Both the position numbers and the translations under genes were made by a program. Below are positions 1-8,246 of a stretch of 64,000 nt of DNA, piece after piece (the first letter of the stretch is position 1; each line of letters begins with the position of its first letter). The notes under the pieces were generated by a model. The model was given only the letters and a program-made list of their open reading frames with translations. It was not told where the DNA came from and made no database searches. The DNA is from Micromonospora sp. NBC_01699 (GTDB lineage: Bacteria; Actinomycetota; Actinomycetes; Mycobacteriales; Micromonosporaceae), in assembly GCF_036250065.1 (NCBI RefSeq), contig NZ_CP109199.1:7376001-7440000 (forward strand), read 5' to 3'.

Positions 1-1115
1 AGCAGGTGCGCGCGTACGCTCGGCCGGAACACCGGCTCGGCGCCAGCGAGCAGCTGGATCGCCGGGCGGGCCAGCATCTCGAAGCCGATCAACGCGGCAC
101 CGGGTTCACCGGGCAGACAGACCACCGGAACCTCCTCGGCACCGACCGTACCGAATCCGAGGGCACTACCGGGGTACAGGGCCACCTCGGTGAAGGTCAC
201 CGGCCCGGCCCGGCCGGCGTCGCGGCGGGACAGGATGCGCCGGACCATGTCGCCGGGGCCGGTGCCGGTACCACCGGTGGTGATGATCAGATCCGCCCGC
301 AGGGTCTGGTCCTCCAGCAGGCCGCGCAGCCCCTCCGGGTCGTCGTCGCAGATCCCGACCCGGTACGCGAGCGCCCCGACCTCGGCCGCGGCGGCGGTCA
401 GCGCGTGCGAGTTGGTGTCCACCACCTGACCGGGCTGGCTCGGTCGGCCCACCTCGACGAGTTCGTCACCGGTCGCCACGATCACCACCCGAGGGCTCGG
501 CCGGACCACCACGTGCCCGATACCGGTGGCGGCGAACACCGCGACCAGCGCCGGTGAGACGTACGTGCCGGAGCGGGCGAGCAGTGCCCCGGCCGGCATC
601 TCCTCCCCGGCCCGGCGCAGGCCGTACCCGCGTTTCGGCACCCGGAAGATCTCCACCGCGGCCATGCCCTGGTCGGTCCACTCGACCGGGACGACGACGT
701 CGGCGGCGATCGGCAGCGGGGACCCGGCCGCCACCGAGAAGCAGGAGCCGGGGGTGAGCCGGACCGGGCGCCAACTCGCCGCCCCCAGGTCGCCGACGAC
801 GTTGAGCCGCACCGGGCGGGTGTCGCCGGGGCGGCCACGACCGGGTGCGCCGGTGCCGGGCGGGATGAAGCCGCCGCCCCGCCCGGCACCGGCGAGGTCC
901 TCCCAGCGGGCCGCGTACCCGTCGATCGCGGCCTGGTCGAACGCCGGGTACGGATGCGGCGCGAGAACGTCCTCGGCGAGCACGTTCCCGTACGCCTGGG
1001 TGAGGTCGAGGTCGAGCGGGGGCAGCGCTCGCAGCCTGCGCAGCGTGCTGCCCAGGTATTCGGCGAGCGGCGTCAGCTCGTTAGCGGCCGCCTCGGCATC
1101 GGCCGTGGCTGTCAT
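1..1115 (-). CDS. moeA: Molybdopterin molybdenumtransferase MoeA, 3' end outside window
   Basis: Catalyses insertion of molybdate into adenylylated molybdopterin during molybdenum cofactor synthesis (cytoplasmic). About 371 codons are visible from ATG at 1115; the reading frame is still open at base 1, so the C-terminal end is missing. Visible family features are an N-terminal segment with AFDQAAIDGYA (the MoeA 'DGYA' signature), the central motif TTGGTGTGPGDMV typical of the MogA/MoeA fold, and GEPGAALIGFEMLARP. The ATG overlaps the galU stop codon in an ATGA arrangement, so translation is probably coupled and the two belong to one leftward operon. The same galU-moeA order is known from mycobacteria (Rv0993-Rv0994). 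Whether this is the housekeeping copy cannot be told from the window. Confidence 0.93.
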   Translation of the reverse strand, partial: MTATADAEAAANELTPLAEYLGSTLRRLRALPPLDLDLTQAYGNVLAEDVLAPHPYPAFDQAAIDGYAARWEDLAGAGRGGGFIPPGTGAPGRGRPGDTRPVRLNVVGDLGAASWRPVRLTPGSCFSVAAGSPLPIAADVVVPVEWTDQGMAAVEIFRVPKRGYGLRRAGEEMPAGALLARSGTYVSPALVAVFAATGIGHVVVRPSPRVVIVATGDELVEVGRPSQPGQVVDTNSHALTAAAAEVGALAYRVGICDDDPEGLRGLLEDQTLRADLIITTGGTGTGPGDMVRRILSRRDAGRAGPVTFTEVALYPGSALGFGTVGAEEVPVVCLPGEPGAALIGFEMLARPAIQLLAGAEPVFRPSVRAHL

Positions 1116-2074
1116 GTATTGCGCCCGCCGAACGCCTCCGAGTTGACGAAGTCGGCGAGCCACTGCCGGAACTCCCGGCCCAGGTCGTCGCGCTGGCTGG
1201 CGAGTTGCACCACCGCCTGGAGGTAGCCCAGTGGCATGCCGGTGTCGAACCGGGTGCCCCGGTAGACGATGGCGTGCACCGGGGTGCCCTCGTCCAGCAG
1301 CGTCGCCATCGCGTCGGTGAGCTGGATCTCGCCGCCGCTGCCCGGCCCGGTACGCCGGATCGCCTCGAAGATCTTGCCCGGCAGGATGTACCGGCCGAGT
1401 ACGGCGAGGTTGCTCGGCGCGTCCTCCGGTGCCGGCTTCTCCACCAGGCCGGTCACCCGGACCACCTCGCCGAGGTCGGTCAGCTCCGGCTCGGCGGGGG
1501 CGACCGAGGCGATGCCGTACCGCTTGGTCTCCTCCGGCGGCACCTCCATGAACGCCAGCACGATGCCGTCGGTACGGGCCTGTAGGTCGAGCATGGCCGG
1601 CAGCAGCGGCTCGGCCAGGTCCACGAACTCGTCGCCGAGCAGTACGGCGAACGGCGCCTCGGTGCCCACGTGCGCCTCGGCGCAGCCGATCGCGTGGCCG
1701 AGCCCGAGCGGCTCGTGCTGCCGGGAGGTGAAGATCTCGACCAGCTGGCTGGGCTTGCGTACCGCTTCCAGCCGCTTCAGGTCACCCTTCTTCTCCAGGT
1801 GCGCCTCCAGCGACGGCGAGCGGTCGAAGTGATCCACCATGGAAGTCTTGCCCCGGCCGGTGACCAGCAGGACGTCACGGATACCGGCTGCGGCGGCCTC
1901 CTCGATGATGTACTGAAGTACCGGGCGGTCCACCACCGGCAGCAGTTCCTTGGGAACCGCCTTGGTGGCGGGCAGGAATCGGGTGGCCAGACCCGCGGCG
2001 GGGATCACCGCCTTGACGGCCCGTCCGGGGGTCGCGCTGGAGGTCGTTCCTGGGGACGCTGAGTGCTCCGACAT
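1112..2074 (-). CDS. galU: UTP--glucose-1-phosphate uridylyltransferase
   Basis: Makes UDP-glucose from UTP and glucose-1-phosphate for cell-wall glycans, trehalose and glycogen-related metabolism. The 320-residue protein has the nucleotidyltransferase signature AAGLATRFLPATKAVPKELL near residues 26-45 and the later segments LLGDEFVD and VTGLVEKPAPEDAPSNLAVLGRYILP, with length normal for GalU. Start is ATG at 2074. It lies 9 bp downstream of the diguanylate cyclase stop codon and overlaps moeA by 4 bp, so all three genes probably form one leftward transcript. Family assignment is firm from the motif series. Confidence 0.96.
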   Translation of the reverse strand: MSEHSASPGTTSSATPGRAVKAVIPAAGLATRFLPATKAVPKELLPVVDRPVLQYIIEEAAAAGIRDVLLVTGRGKTSMVDHFDRSPSLEAHLEKKGDLKRLEAVRKPSQLVEIFTSRQHEPLGLGHAIGCAEAHVGTEAPFAVLLGDEFVDLAEPLLPAMLDLQARTDGIVLAFMEVPPEETKRYGIASVAPAEPELTDLGEVVRVTGLVEKPAPEDAPSNLAVLGRYILPGKIFEAIRRTGPGSGGEIQLTDAMATLLDEGTPVHAIVYRGTRFDTGMPLGYLQAVVQLASQRDDLGREFRQWLADFVNSEAFGGRNT

Positions 2075-2083
2075 GCCGCGAGA

Positions 2084-4279
2084 CTATCGGCCACGGCCCT
2101 GGCGCGGCGGGTGCGGCCCGGAAGACGCGCCGCCATCGCCCGGACCAGGGTGCCCGCCGGCCCGGGGCAGTCCGTCGTCCGGCGTCGCCGCCGCGGCCGG
2201 CACCGGCATCTCCTGCACCGTCGGGCCGTCGCCGGCCGTCGCCACCCGGTGGGTGTCCCGCCCGCCCGCCTTCGCCGCGTACAGGGCGCCGTCGGCCGCG
2301 TCGAGCATTCGGGCCGCGGTGGTGGCGTGGTGCGGATAGACGGCGATGCCGATGGAGACGGTGACCGGGACGAGGGCCCGGGGTGCCGCCGACACCGATC
2401 CCGGCGGCGGGGGGATCGCGATCGGCGTGTCCCGGACCGCCGCGCCGAGCCGTTCGGCGACGGTGACCGCGCCGCGCGCGTCGGTCTCCGGCAGCAGCAG
2501 GACGAACTCCTCGCCACCCTGCCGGAACGCGAGGTCGACCTCCCGGATCACCCCCCGGATCCGGCGGGCGAACTCGGTCAGCACCACGTCCCCGGCCGCG
2601 TGCCCGTAGGTGTCGTTGACCTCCTTGAAGCGGTCCAGGTCCAGCACCAGCAGGCTGATCATGCGACCGAACCGGCTGGCCCGCTCGACCTCGCGACGTA
2701 CCGACTCCTTCAGGTAGCGGTAGTTCCACAACCCGGTCAGCGGATCGGTCAGCGACAGCCGCTGCGCCTCCTCGTGCACCCGTACGTTGTCCACCGCCAC
2801 CGCCGCGTGGCAGGCGAAGCTGCGCAGGGTGACCAGGTCGGTGTCGTCGAAGTCGTCGGAGCCGTGCCGGTCGTAGAGGACCAGCACGCCGAGGGTGGCG
2901 GCGGCCGGGGCCGGGACGAGTGGATCGGCCGGGTGCTGCGGCGGCGGGCCGGCCGAACCGGGGGCGGCGAACGGCACCGCCAGGTACGTCCGGCAGTCCG
3001 GTTCGTACCCGTCCCGGTGCGGCCCGTCCCGCTCGATCCGGCCGCGCAGCGGCTCCCCGGTGGCCGCGACCGTGCCGAGTACGCCGGCACCGAGCGGCAC
3101 CCGGACCGCCTCCGGATCCGCCGCCGGTGGACCGTCCAGCCCCTCGGCGCACTGGCCGACCAGGGTGCCGTCGTCCGGGTCGAGCAGGAGCAGCAGGCCG
3201 GCCCGCGCGCCGGTGGCGACCAGCGCGGTCTGGAGGATGACCTGGAGGATCCGGTGCAGGTCGTGGGTGCTGGCGAGGGTGTCGCCGAGCAGCGCCAGGT
3301 GGCCCCGGAGCTGGTCCCGGCTGGTGGTCAGGGCGTGCACGTAGGACTGGGTCTCGCGGGTCATCCGGTTGAAGGTCCGGGCCAGCCGGCCGACCTCGTC
3401 CGGCCGGTTCACCGGCACCCTGGCGGTCAGGTCCCCGTCGGCGACCCGGTCGACGGCGAGCGCCAGTTCGGACAGCGGGCGGGTGGTCGAGCGGGCCAGC
3501 CGCCAGGCCGCCAGTACGGCGAGTAGTCCGGCGAGCAGCACCGCCCCGGCGATGATGGCGTAGATGTCCCGCGGCGGGTTCGGCGGTACGGACAGCACCA
3601 GCGGCAGCGGCTGGCCGGGTGACGGGCCGACCCGCCGGACGTACCGGCCGGTGTCGGTCTCGCCGACCGCGTCCCCGTCCAGCCGGCGGGCGGCGACCAG
3701 CACCGCGTCCCGGCTGCCGCTGTGCTCGGTGCTCTGGATGGCGGTGCCCGGCGCCGGTTCACCCCGGCAGAGGGTGACGGCGGTGCCGGTGGCCGCCGCG
3801 AGCCGGGAGACGAATTCGGGGTCGAGGCGTTGGGCCGCCCACACCGCGCCGATCGAGCCGCCGGCCGGGTCGCGCAGCTCGACCCGTACCGCGAGGGCCT
3901 GGATCGCGGCACTGACCGGGTAGCCGCCGGCGCAGTCCGCCCACGGCGCGCCCGGCGCGGCCGGGGTGAGCAGGGTGGTGCCGCCGACGGCGTCGGTGAC
4001 CCGGATCGCGACGGCGAGGCCGCGGGCGATCACCTGCCGGGCGGCGACGGCCCGGACGACCGGCTCGCCGGCCACCGCGACGGCGTCGGCGGCCGCGTAG
4101 AGCTGCTGGCAGAGGGCGCTGACCGAGGTGCGTACGGTGGTGGCGGCGAGGTCGAGCCGCTCCCGTGACCGGTGGTCGTTGACCACGGCGACGGTTCCAC
4201 CGGCGAAGAACGCGCCGAGCAGCACCGGGCCGAGCACGACGGCGAGGAAGGCGGTGGTCAGCCGTCCACGCAGCGTCAC
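2084..4279 (-). CDS. Membrane diguanylate cyclase (extracytoplasmic sensor-HAMP-GAF-GGDEF)
   Basis: Predicted to make cyclic di-GMP from two GTP in response to an extracytoplasmic signal. The 731-residue protein has an N-terminal membrane helix (about 9-33), an extracytoplasmic segment of about 200 residues with several Cys, a second helix (about 240-262), a HAMP linker (LARSTTRPLSELALAVDRV onward), a GAF domain (about 340-505) and a C-terminal GGDEF domain with active-site motif GGEEF. An RxxD (REVD) lies five residues before GGEEF, matching the inhibitory I-site. The Pro/Gly-rich last 45 residues look disordered. Start is GTG 4279 after GGGGGA. It sits between fthC (divergent) and galU, where mycobacteria have no such gene. 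Confidence 0.92.
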   Translation of the reverse strand: MTLRGRLTTAFLAVVLGPVLLGAFFAGGTVAVVNDHRSRERLDLAATTVRTSVSALCQQLYAAADAVAVAGEPVVRAVAARQVIARGLAVAIRVTDAVGGTTLLTPAAPGAPWADCAGGYPVSAAIQALAVRVELRDPAGGSIGAVWAAQRLDPEFVSRLAAATGTAVTLCRGEPAPGTAIQSTEHSGSRDAVLVAARRLDGDAVGETDTGRYVRRVGPSPGQPLPLVLSVPPNPPRDIYAIIAGAVLLAGLLAVLAAWRLARSTTRPLSELALAVDRVADGDLTARVPVNRPDEVGRLARTFNRMTRETQSYVHALTTSRDQLRGHLALLGDTLASTHDLHRILQVILQTALVATGARAGLLLLLDPDDGTLVGQCAEGLDGPPAADPEAVRVPLGAGVLGTVAATGEPLRGRIERDGPHRDGYEPDCRTYLAVPFAAPGSAGPPPQHPADPLVPAPAAATLGVLVLYDRHGSDDFDDTDLVTLRSFACHAAVAVDNVRVHEEAQRLSLTDPLTGLWNYRYLKESVRREVERASRFGRMISLLVLDLDRFKEVNDTYGHAAGDVVLTEFARRIRGVIREVDLAFRQGGEEFVLLLPETDARGAVTVAERLGAAVRDTPIAIPPPPGSVSAAPRALVPVTVSIGIAVYPHHATTAARMLDAADGALYAAKAGGRDTHRVATAGDGPTVQEMPVPAAAATPDDGLPRAGGHPGPGDGGASSGPHPPRQGRGR

Positions 4280-4365
4280 TTTTTCCCCCGGGAAGTTCCG
4301 CGTTCGTTGCTGGGATGCTGGGCATCGCCCGACATAGGCAACTGGAGTTACCGCAGGAGTGTTAC

Positions 4366-5064
4366 GTGCCGGATTTTCCGGATGAAGCGGAAGTGACTGA
4401 CGAGACCCATGGGGAGAAGGTCGCCCTGCGGGCCGTCCTGCTCGCCCGCCGCCGGGCGCTGCCGGCCCCGGACCGGGCCGCCGCCGCCGCGCTCGTCCAG
4501 GCCGAGCTGACCCATCTGGTACGCCGAAGCGCGCCGCGCCGGATCACCGCGTACGTTCCGGTCGGCTCCGAACCCGGCGGCCCGAACCTGCCCGAGCACC
4601 TGCTCGCCGCACTCGTCCTTGCTGCTCCCGACACCGCTGGGCTCGGTTCGGGCGGGCTCGGTTCGGGCGGGCTCGGTTCGGGCGGTGAGCTGTTGCTGCC
4701 GGTGCTTCGGGCCGATCTGGACCTGGACTGGGCCCGTTATTCCGGGTCCGGATCGGGCGGGACGCTGGTGGCCGCCGGGCGGGGGCTGCGCGAGCCGTCC
4801 GGCGCCCGGCTGGGCACCGGCGCGATCGGCACCGCGGAGCTGGTGATCGTGCCCGCGCTGGCGGTGGACCGTCGCGGCGTCCGGCTGGGTCGGGGCGGCG
4901 GCTCGTACGACCGGGCACTGGCCCGGGTCGGGCCCGGCGCGCTGATCGTGGCCCTGTTGCACGACGGTGAGCTGGTCGACCGGGTGCCGGCGCAGCCGCA
5001 CGACCGTCCGGTCCACGCCGTGATCACCCCGGCGGACGGGTTCCACCGGCTCGGCCGCGGGTGA
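4366..5064 (+). CDS. 5-formyltetrahydrofolate cyclo-ligase
   Basis: Converts 5-formyl-THF to 5,10-methenyl-THF using ATP, returning stored folate to one-carbon metabolism. The C-terminal family signature is clear: VPALAVDRRGVRLGRGGG followed by SYDRAL. The N-terminal Lys/Arg region (LRAVLLARRRALP) supplies the usual ATP-contacting residues. I choose GTG 4366 because GCAGGAG lies 6 bp upstream; GTG 4393 is the alternative. The middle of the protein contains three perfect copies of a 15-bp unit (4639-4683) that insert GLGSG repeats not expected in the family. The next gene downstream encodes the FmdB-type zinc ribbon, the same pair as mycobacterial Rv0992c-Rv0991c. Confidence 0.92.
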   Translation: MPDFPDEAEVTDETHGEKVALRAVLLARRRALPAPDRAAAAALVQAELTHLVRRSAPRRITAYVPVGSEPGGPNLPEHLLAALVLAAPDTAGLGSGGLGSGGLGSGGELLLPVLRADLDLDWARYSGSGSGGTLVAAGRGLREPSGARLGTGAIGTAELVIVPALAVDRRGVRLGRGGGSYDRALARVGPGALIVALLHDGELVDRVPAQPHDRPVHAVITPADGFHRLGRG

Positions 5065-5183
5065 GCCGGTCCGGGGCCAGCGTCACGCCGGACACCTCGG
5101 GTGGACGAAAATGGGTCCGATGACGCACCATTGGCACTCGGATACGACGAGTGCCAAACGAAAAGCAAGATCCGGAGGAGACC

Positions 5184-5597
5184 GTGCCCACGTACCAGTA
5201 CGCCTGCACCGCGTGTGGCCAGCAGCTTGAGGCGGTGCAGTCGTTCACCGACGCGCCGCTGACGGAGTGCCCGGCCTGCGCGGGGCGGCTGCGCAAGGTG
5301 TTCAACTCGGTCGGCATCGTCTTCAAGGGCTCGGGCTTCTACCGCACCGACTCCCGTACGACCGGGTCGGACACCGTTGCCGGGGGCGGCTCGACCCCGG
5401 CCAAGTCGGAGTCCTCGACCAAGTCGGAGTCCTCGACCGGGTCCGGTTCGACCTCGTCCGGCTCGACGTCGTCGGGCAACGGCGGGTCGGGCAGCGGCGG
5501 TTCCGGCAACGGCTCCGGCGGCGGATCCGCCAGTACGTCGAAGTCGACGGCGGGCACGAGCAGCTCCGGCGGCTCATCGTCCGGCAGCGCCGCTTAG
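5184..5597 (+). CDS. FmdB-family zinc-ribbon protein with Ser/Gly-rich tail
   Basis: Small putative regulatory or assembly protein of unknown exact role. The N-terminal 50 residues carry a zinc ribbon: YACTACG followed 23 residues later by CPACAG, then FNSVGIVFKGSGFYRTD, the conserved FmdB continuation. The remaining ~80 residues are almost only Ser, Gly, Thr and Lys and look disordered. Start GTG 5184 follows GGAGGAG very closely (3 bp), and makes the protein begin VPTYQYACTACG as in other family members; a more upstream ATG at 5151 is less likely. Genetic neighbourhood with 5-formyl-THF cyclo-ligase is conserved in actinobacteria. Confidence 0.9.
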   Translation: MPTYQYACTACGQQLEAVQSFTDAPLTECPACAGRLRKVFNSVGIVFKGSGFYRTDSRTTGSDTVAGGGSTPAKSESSTKSESSTGSGSTSSGSTSSGNGGSGSGGSGNGSGGGSASTSKSTAGTSSSGGSSSGSAA

Positions 5598-5621
5598 CAG
5601 ATCCACAGCCCGACACCGGAG

Positions 5622-5649
5622 TTATCCACAACCCGCCGAGTTATCCACA
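5622..5649. promoter_or_regulatory. Two perfect DnaA boxes
   Basis: TTATCCACA occurs at 5622-5630 and again at 5641-5649, both on the + strand and 19 bp apart; a degenerate third site, GATCCACAG, lies at 5600-5608. The pair lies in the 154-bp gap between fmdB and the SAF-domain gene. TTATCCACA is the classical high-affinity DnaA box. Two boxes are too few for an origin, so a DnaA-titration or gene-regulatory site is more plausible. Confidence 0.7.
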
Positions 5650-5751
5650 ACGGTGAACCGGGCGCCCACGCGCCCGGTTTCCGTACGCCTAGCCTCCTGC
5701 CCACCGGAGTACGCCCGCACCGGGCGCCCGGCTCGAACGGGAGGCAGACCG

Positions 5752-6378
5752 ATGGCGACTCCACCCCGGCCGGGACGGCGACCCCCGTCGCTGTCGCCGT
5801 CCCGCTGGCCGACCCCGCCCCGGCGCGGTACGGCACTCCGCCTGGCCCTGGCCGCCCTGCTGCTCGCCCTCGCCGCCGGGGTGCTCTACGCCCGCGAGCC
5901 GCAGTCTCCCTGCCCCCGGGCCACCGCCGCCGGACCGGACGCGTCACCCCCGGCCGGCGCCGCCGACCCGCCCGGCCACCCGTCATCGGGTCCCGGCTCG
6001 TCAGCGACTCCCCCGGCACCGCCGCCCGACCCGGCGCCGCCGGCCGGTGCCGGACTGCCCGCCGGTTCGGCGCCGTCGGGCGGGGACAGGTTGCCGCTGC
6101 CGGCGGGCACGGTCGGGGTGCCGATCCGGCTGACCGAGCCGGCCGCGCTCGCCGTCGTACGGCCGGGCACGCGGGTGGACCTGCTCGCCGCCGGCACCGG
6201 TTCCCGGCCGACCGGTCCGACCCTGGTCGCCGCGCGAGCGGTGGTGCTGGATGTGCTGACGGCCGACGCCGCGCCGGACGGGACGGGCGCCCTCTACCTC
6301 GCGCTGACGCCCGGCGAGGCGCATCGCGCGATCGCCCTGCCCGACGACACCCGCTTCGCGATCATGGTGCGGGAATAG
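5752..6378 (+). CDS. SAF/RcpC-CpaB-like exported protein
   Basis: Membrane-anchored 208-residue protein of uncertain role. It has a basic, Pro-rich N-terminus, one hydrophobic segment (LRLALAALLLALAAGVLYA, about 28-47), a Pro/Gly/Ala linker, and a C-terminal domain with GTVGVPIRLTEPAALAVVRPG and GTRVDLLA, which resembles the RcpC/CpaB part of Flp-pilus assembly proteins that follows a SAF domain. No other pilus genes are nearby, so a role in pilus assembly is not supported by context. ATG 5752 is preceded by GGGAGG. The two DnaA boxes lie about 100 bp upstream. Confidence 0.72.
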   Translation: MATPPRPGRRPPSLSPSRWPTPPRRGTALRLALAALLLALAAGVLYAREPQSPCPRATAAGPDASPPAGAADPPGHPSSGPGSSATPPAPPPDPAPPAGAGLPAGSAPSGGDRLPLPAGTVGVPIRLTEPAALAVVRPGTRVDLLAAGTGSRPTGPTLVAARAVVLDVLTADAAPDGTGALYLALTPGEAHRAIALPDDTRFAIMVRE

Positions 6379-6460
6379 CCGCCCCCACCGGATCGGACCC
6401 ATCCAAGCCACCAAGTGCCAGACGAATAACTCCTACCCCTGGCTGGTCGTCGTCCTGGCG

Positions 6461-6537
6461 CGACGATCTTGCACTTGTGGTGGCGAACAAATCCGGATGA
6501 GGGGCCTAATTCGGGCGCCACAAGTGCAAGATCGTCG
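6461..6537. repeat. Large intergenic inverted repeat, 20-bp perfect arms
   Basis: CGACGATCTTGCACTTGTGG at 6461-6480 is repeated in inverted orientation at 6518-6537 with a 37-bp loop. It lies between the SAF-domain gene and the 3' end of a small leftward gene (convergent). The left flank is C-rich and the right flank G-rich, so the folded structure could be longer. There is no T-tract, so a simple intrinsic terminator is not the obvious reading; a REP-like dispersed element is an alternative. Compare 20319-20388 and 34855-34920. Confidence 0.75.
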
Positions 6538-6583
6538 ACGAAGTCGGTGGAGTGGGTATCGGCGGGAGTTGGGGGATTACCGT

Positions 6584-6772
6584 CTAGTCCCAGTGCGGTG
6601 GGCGGTCGGCGAGCAGCCGCTCGTCGTTGGAACTCGAACGCTCGCCCCAGCCCCGGTCGGTGTCGTCGGCCGACTGCTCGGGGATCACCACGAAGTCGTC
6701 CTCGGAGAGATCGACCGTACGCTCGCCGTCCAGGCCGGTGCCGGCCGACCGGGGCTCGTCCACGCTTTTCAC
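6584..6772 (-). CDS. Small acidic conserved protein ending RPPHWD
   Basis: A 62-residue acidic protein, probably cytoplasmic, of unknown function. Visible features are TVDLSEDDFVVIPEQSADD, then DRGWGERSSSNDERLLADR and the C-terminal tail RPPHWD. The tail and the aromatic/acidic pattern look selected rather than random, and I recall similar small actinobacterial hypotheticals ending this way, but I cannot name a family. Start is taken at GTG 6772 (GTG 6763 is possible); the ribosome binding site is weak. It is divergent from the Pro-rich membrane protein, with 80 bp between starts. Confidence 0.6.
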   Translation of the reverse strand: MKSVDEPRSAGTGLDGERTVDLSEDDFVVIPEQSADDTDRGWGERSSSNDERLLADRPPHWD

Positions 6773-6852
6773 GCTCAGTAGCGTACCCACCCGGGCACTC
6801 GGGCCGGTGTGCGCCGGCTCGTACCTCGATCGCTCGGGTAGCGTCGAACGCC

Positions 6853-7521
6853 GTGACCTCCCCCAGCGACGAGCCCATCGACGACAGCTTCTGGCGGCGG
6901 CCGGCCGAACCCGCGACGGGCTCGCCCGATACACCCCCGGCAGACTCCCCCGGTCCCCCGCCGGTCACCTCCCCGGACGGCATCGCCGAACCGTCACCGC
7001 GGCCGGCGGAACCGCCGCCGACCGGGCCGCCGTCGGCACCACAGCCTTCGGCCGGGCATGCACCGGCAGCGCGGCCACCGCTGGGCCGGGCACCCGCGGC
7101 GCAGCCGGCAGGCGAGCAGGCGACGGCGCCACCGGTGTCGACCGGGCCGTCACCCGCCGCGCCGGCGCCGTACCCTGCTCGGGCCGCCATGCTGCCGCCG
7201 CCCTCGTTCGCCGGGGGACCGGCGGGCCCGCCGCCGGCGCCCTACTTCGGGCCGCCGCCGGGCGTGGTGTCCGGCCCGCCGCCGGTGGCACCCGGAGCGG
7301 GCGGCTATCCGGGGCCGCCGCAGAGCCCCGTGCCGCCACCGGGCTGGCGACCGCCGGTGCACGTACAGCCGGCGCCGCCGCGTCCGCTGCCGGCCCAGGA
7401 CATACCCACACTGGAGGCGCAGGAGGCGAGCGCCCGGACGCTGACCTACGGCATCGGGCTGATCACCGGGGCGGTCCTGCTCGTGGTGATGTGTCTGCTC
7501 TGCTCCCGCCTGCTGTTCTGA
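6853..7521 (+). CDS. Proline-rich protein with C-terminal membrane anchor
   Basis: Hypothetical 222-residue protein. It starts VTSPSDEPIDDSFWRRPAEP at GTG 6853, continues with a long low-complexity Pro/Ala/Gly stretch, and ends in a single hydrophobic segment (LTYGIGLITGAVLLVVMCLL) close to the C-terminus, so it is likely tail-anchored with most of the chain outside the membrane plane. No catalytic motif is visible. The reading frame continues upstream to 6469 without a better start, but the sequence there is not protein-like. Convergent with the DUF2231 gene 41 bp downstream. Confidence 0.7.
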   Translation: MTSPSDEPIDDSFWRRPAEPATGSPDTPPADSPGPPPVTSPDGIAEPSPRPAEPPPTGPPSAPQPSAGHAPAARPPLGRAPAAQPAGEQATAPPVSTGPSPAAPAPYPARAAMLPPPSFAGGPAGPPPAPYFGPPPGVVSGPPPVAPGAGGYPGPPQSPVPPPGWRPPVHVQPAPPRPLPAQDIPTLEAQEASARTLTYGIGLITGAVLLVVMCLLCSRLLF

Positions 7522-7562
7522 GCCATGCCGCCGGTCGCCGCCGAAGTCCGGACCGGCGCGGG

Positions 7563-8039
7563 CTAGAGCACCCCGTTCCAGACCACCTGGGCGCCCGAGT
7601 CGCCGGTCAGGTAGACGTAGACGGCGCTGAGCACACCCAGCACGATCACCAGACCGGTGACCACCAGCGTCACCCAGCCCGGCAGGTTCGCGCCCCGGGC
7701 GCTGGTGACGTAGAGCAGCAGGCCGGCGACGATGCCCAGCCCGAGGGCGAACCAGAACAGCAGGTCGCCGTACCCCTGGTGTTCGGTGAGCTGGGCGACG
7801 ATCGGCGGCGGGTAGCCCTTGGCGATCAGCGCCTCAAGCAGTTCCTCGCCGGAGAGCTTCGCGAACAGCGCCGAGGCCGGCGCGACCACGGCCAGGAACG
7901 CCACCGCCCAACCGATCCTGGCGCGGAACCGGGGCAGGATCCCGTACCCGATCGACAGCAGCACCAGCAGCGGTACGAACACCACCGCCGCGTGCACGAC
8001 CAACGGATGTACGGGAAGGCCCATGATTTCCAGGAACAC
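7563..8039 (-). CDS. DUF2231 integral membrane protein
   Basis: A 158-residue four-helix membrane protein of the DUF2231 family, whose function is not established. It begins MFLEIMGLPVHPLVVHAAVV, containing the conserved GLPVHPLVVH motif in the first helix, and helices follow at about 45-65, 90-112 and 125-148. GTG 8039 is chosen because GGAGGAGG lies 5 bp upstream; the longer frame from 8108 lacks a comparable site. It is divergent from the Fur-family gene with about 207 bp between starts, so the two could share a control region, though no obvious operator was seen. Confidence 0.85.
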   Translation of the reverse strand: MFLEIMGLPVHPLVVHAAVVFVPLLVLLSIGYGILPRFRARIGWAVAFLAVVAPASALFAKLSGEELLEALIAKGYPPPIVAQLTEHQGYGDLLFWFALGLGIVAGLLLYVTSARGANLPGWVTLVVTGLVIVLGVLSAVYVYLTGDSGAQVVWNGVL

Positions 8040-8246
8040 GACAACCTCCTCCAGCGGCCGACCACACCGCGAGCCACGGTACGTATAGATCGGGAACGCT
8101 TCCCTCAACAGTCGTACACGAAGGCGGAGCCGCTACGGTTCACCCCGGTTCGCAACTCGCCGCTGACCAGGGCCGGGTGCTGTGCCGCACGCCACCGTGC
8201 CCGGCGACGGCTTGATGGCTCCGCATACCCGTGCTGTTATTGCCTC

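Noticed and set aside
1875-3152. 425-codon - strand frame covering the GGDEF region
   Set aside because: Different frame from the diguanylate cyclase, Arg/Gly-rich, crosses into galU; a shadow.
4639-4683. Transposon footprint or CRISPR-like spacer array
   Set aside because: Three adjacent identical 15-bp units with no spacers lie in frame within a gene; this is a codon repeat expansion.
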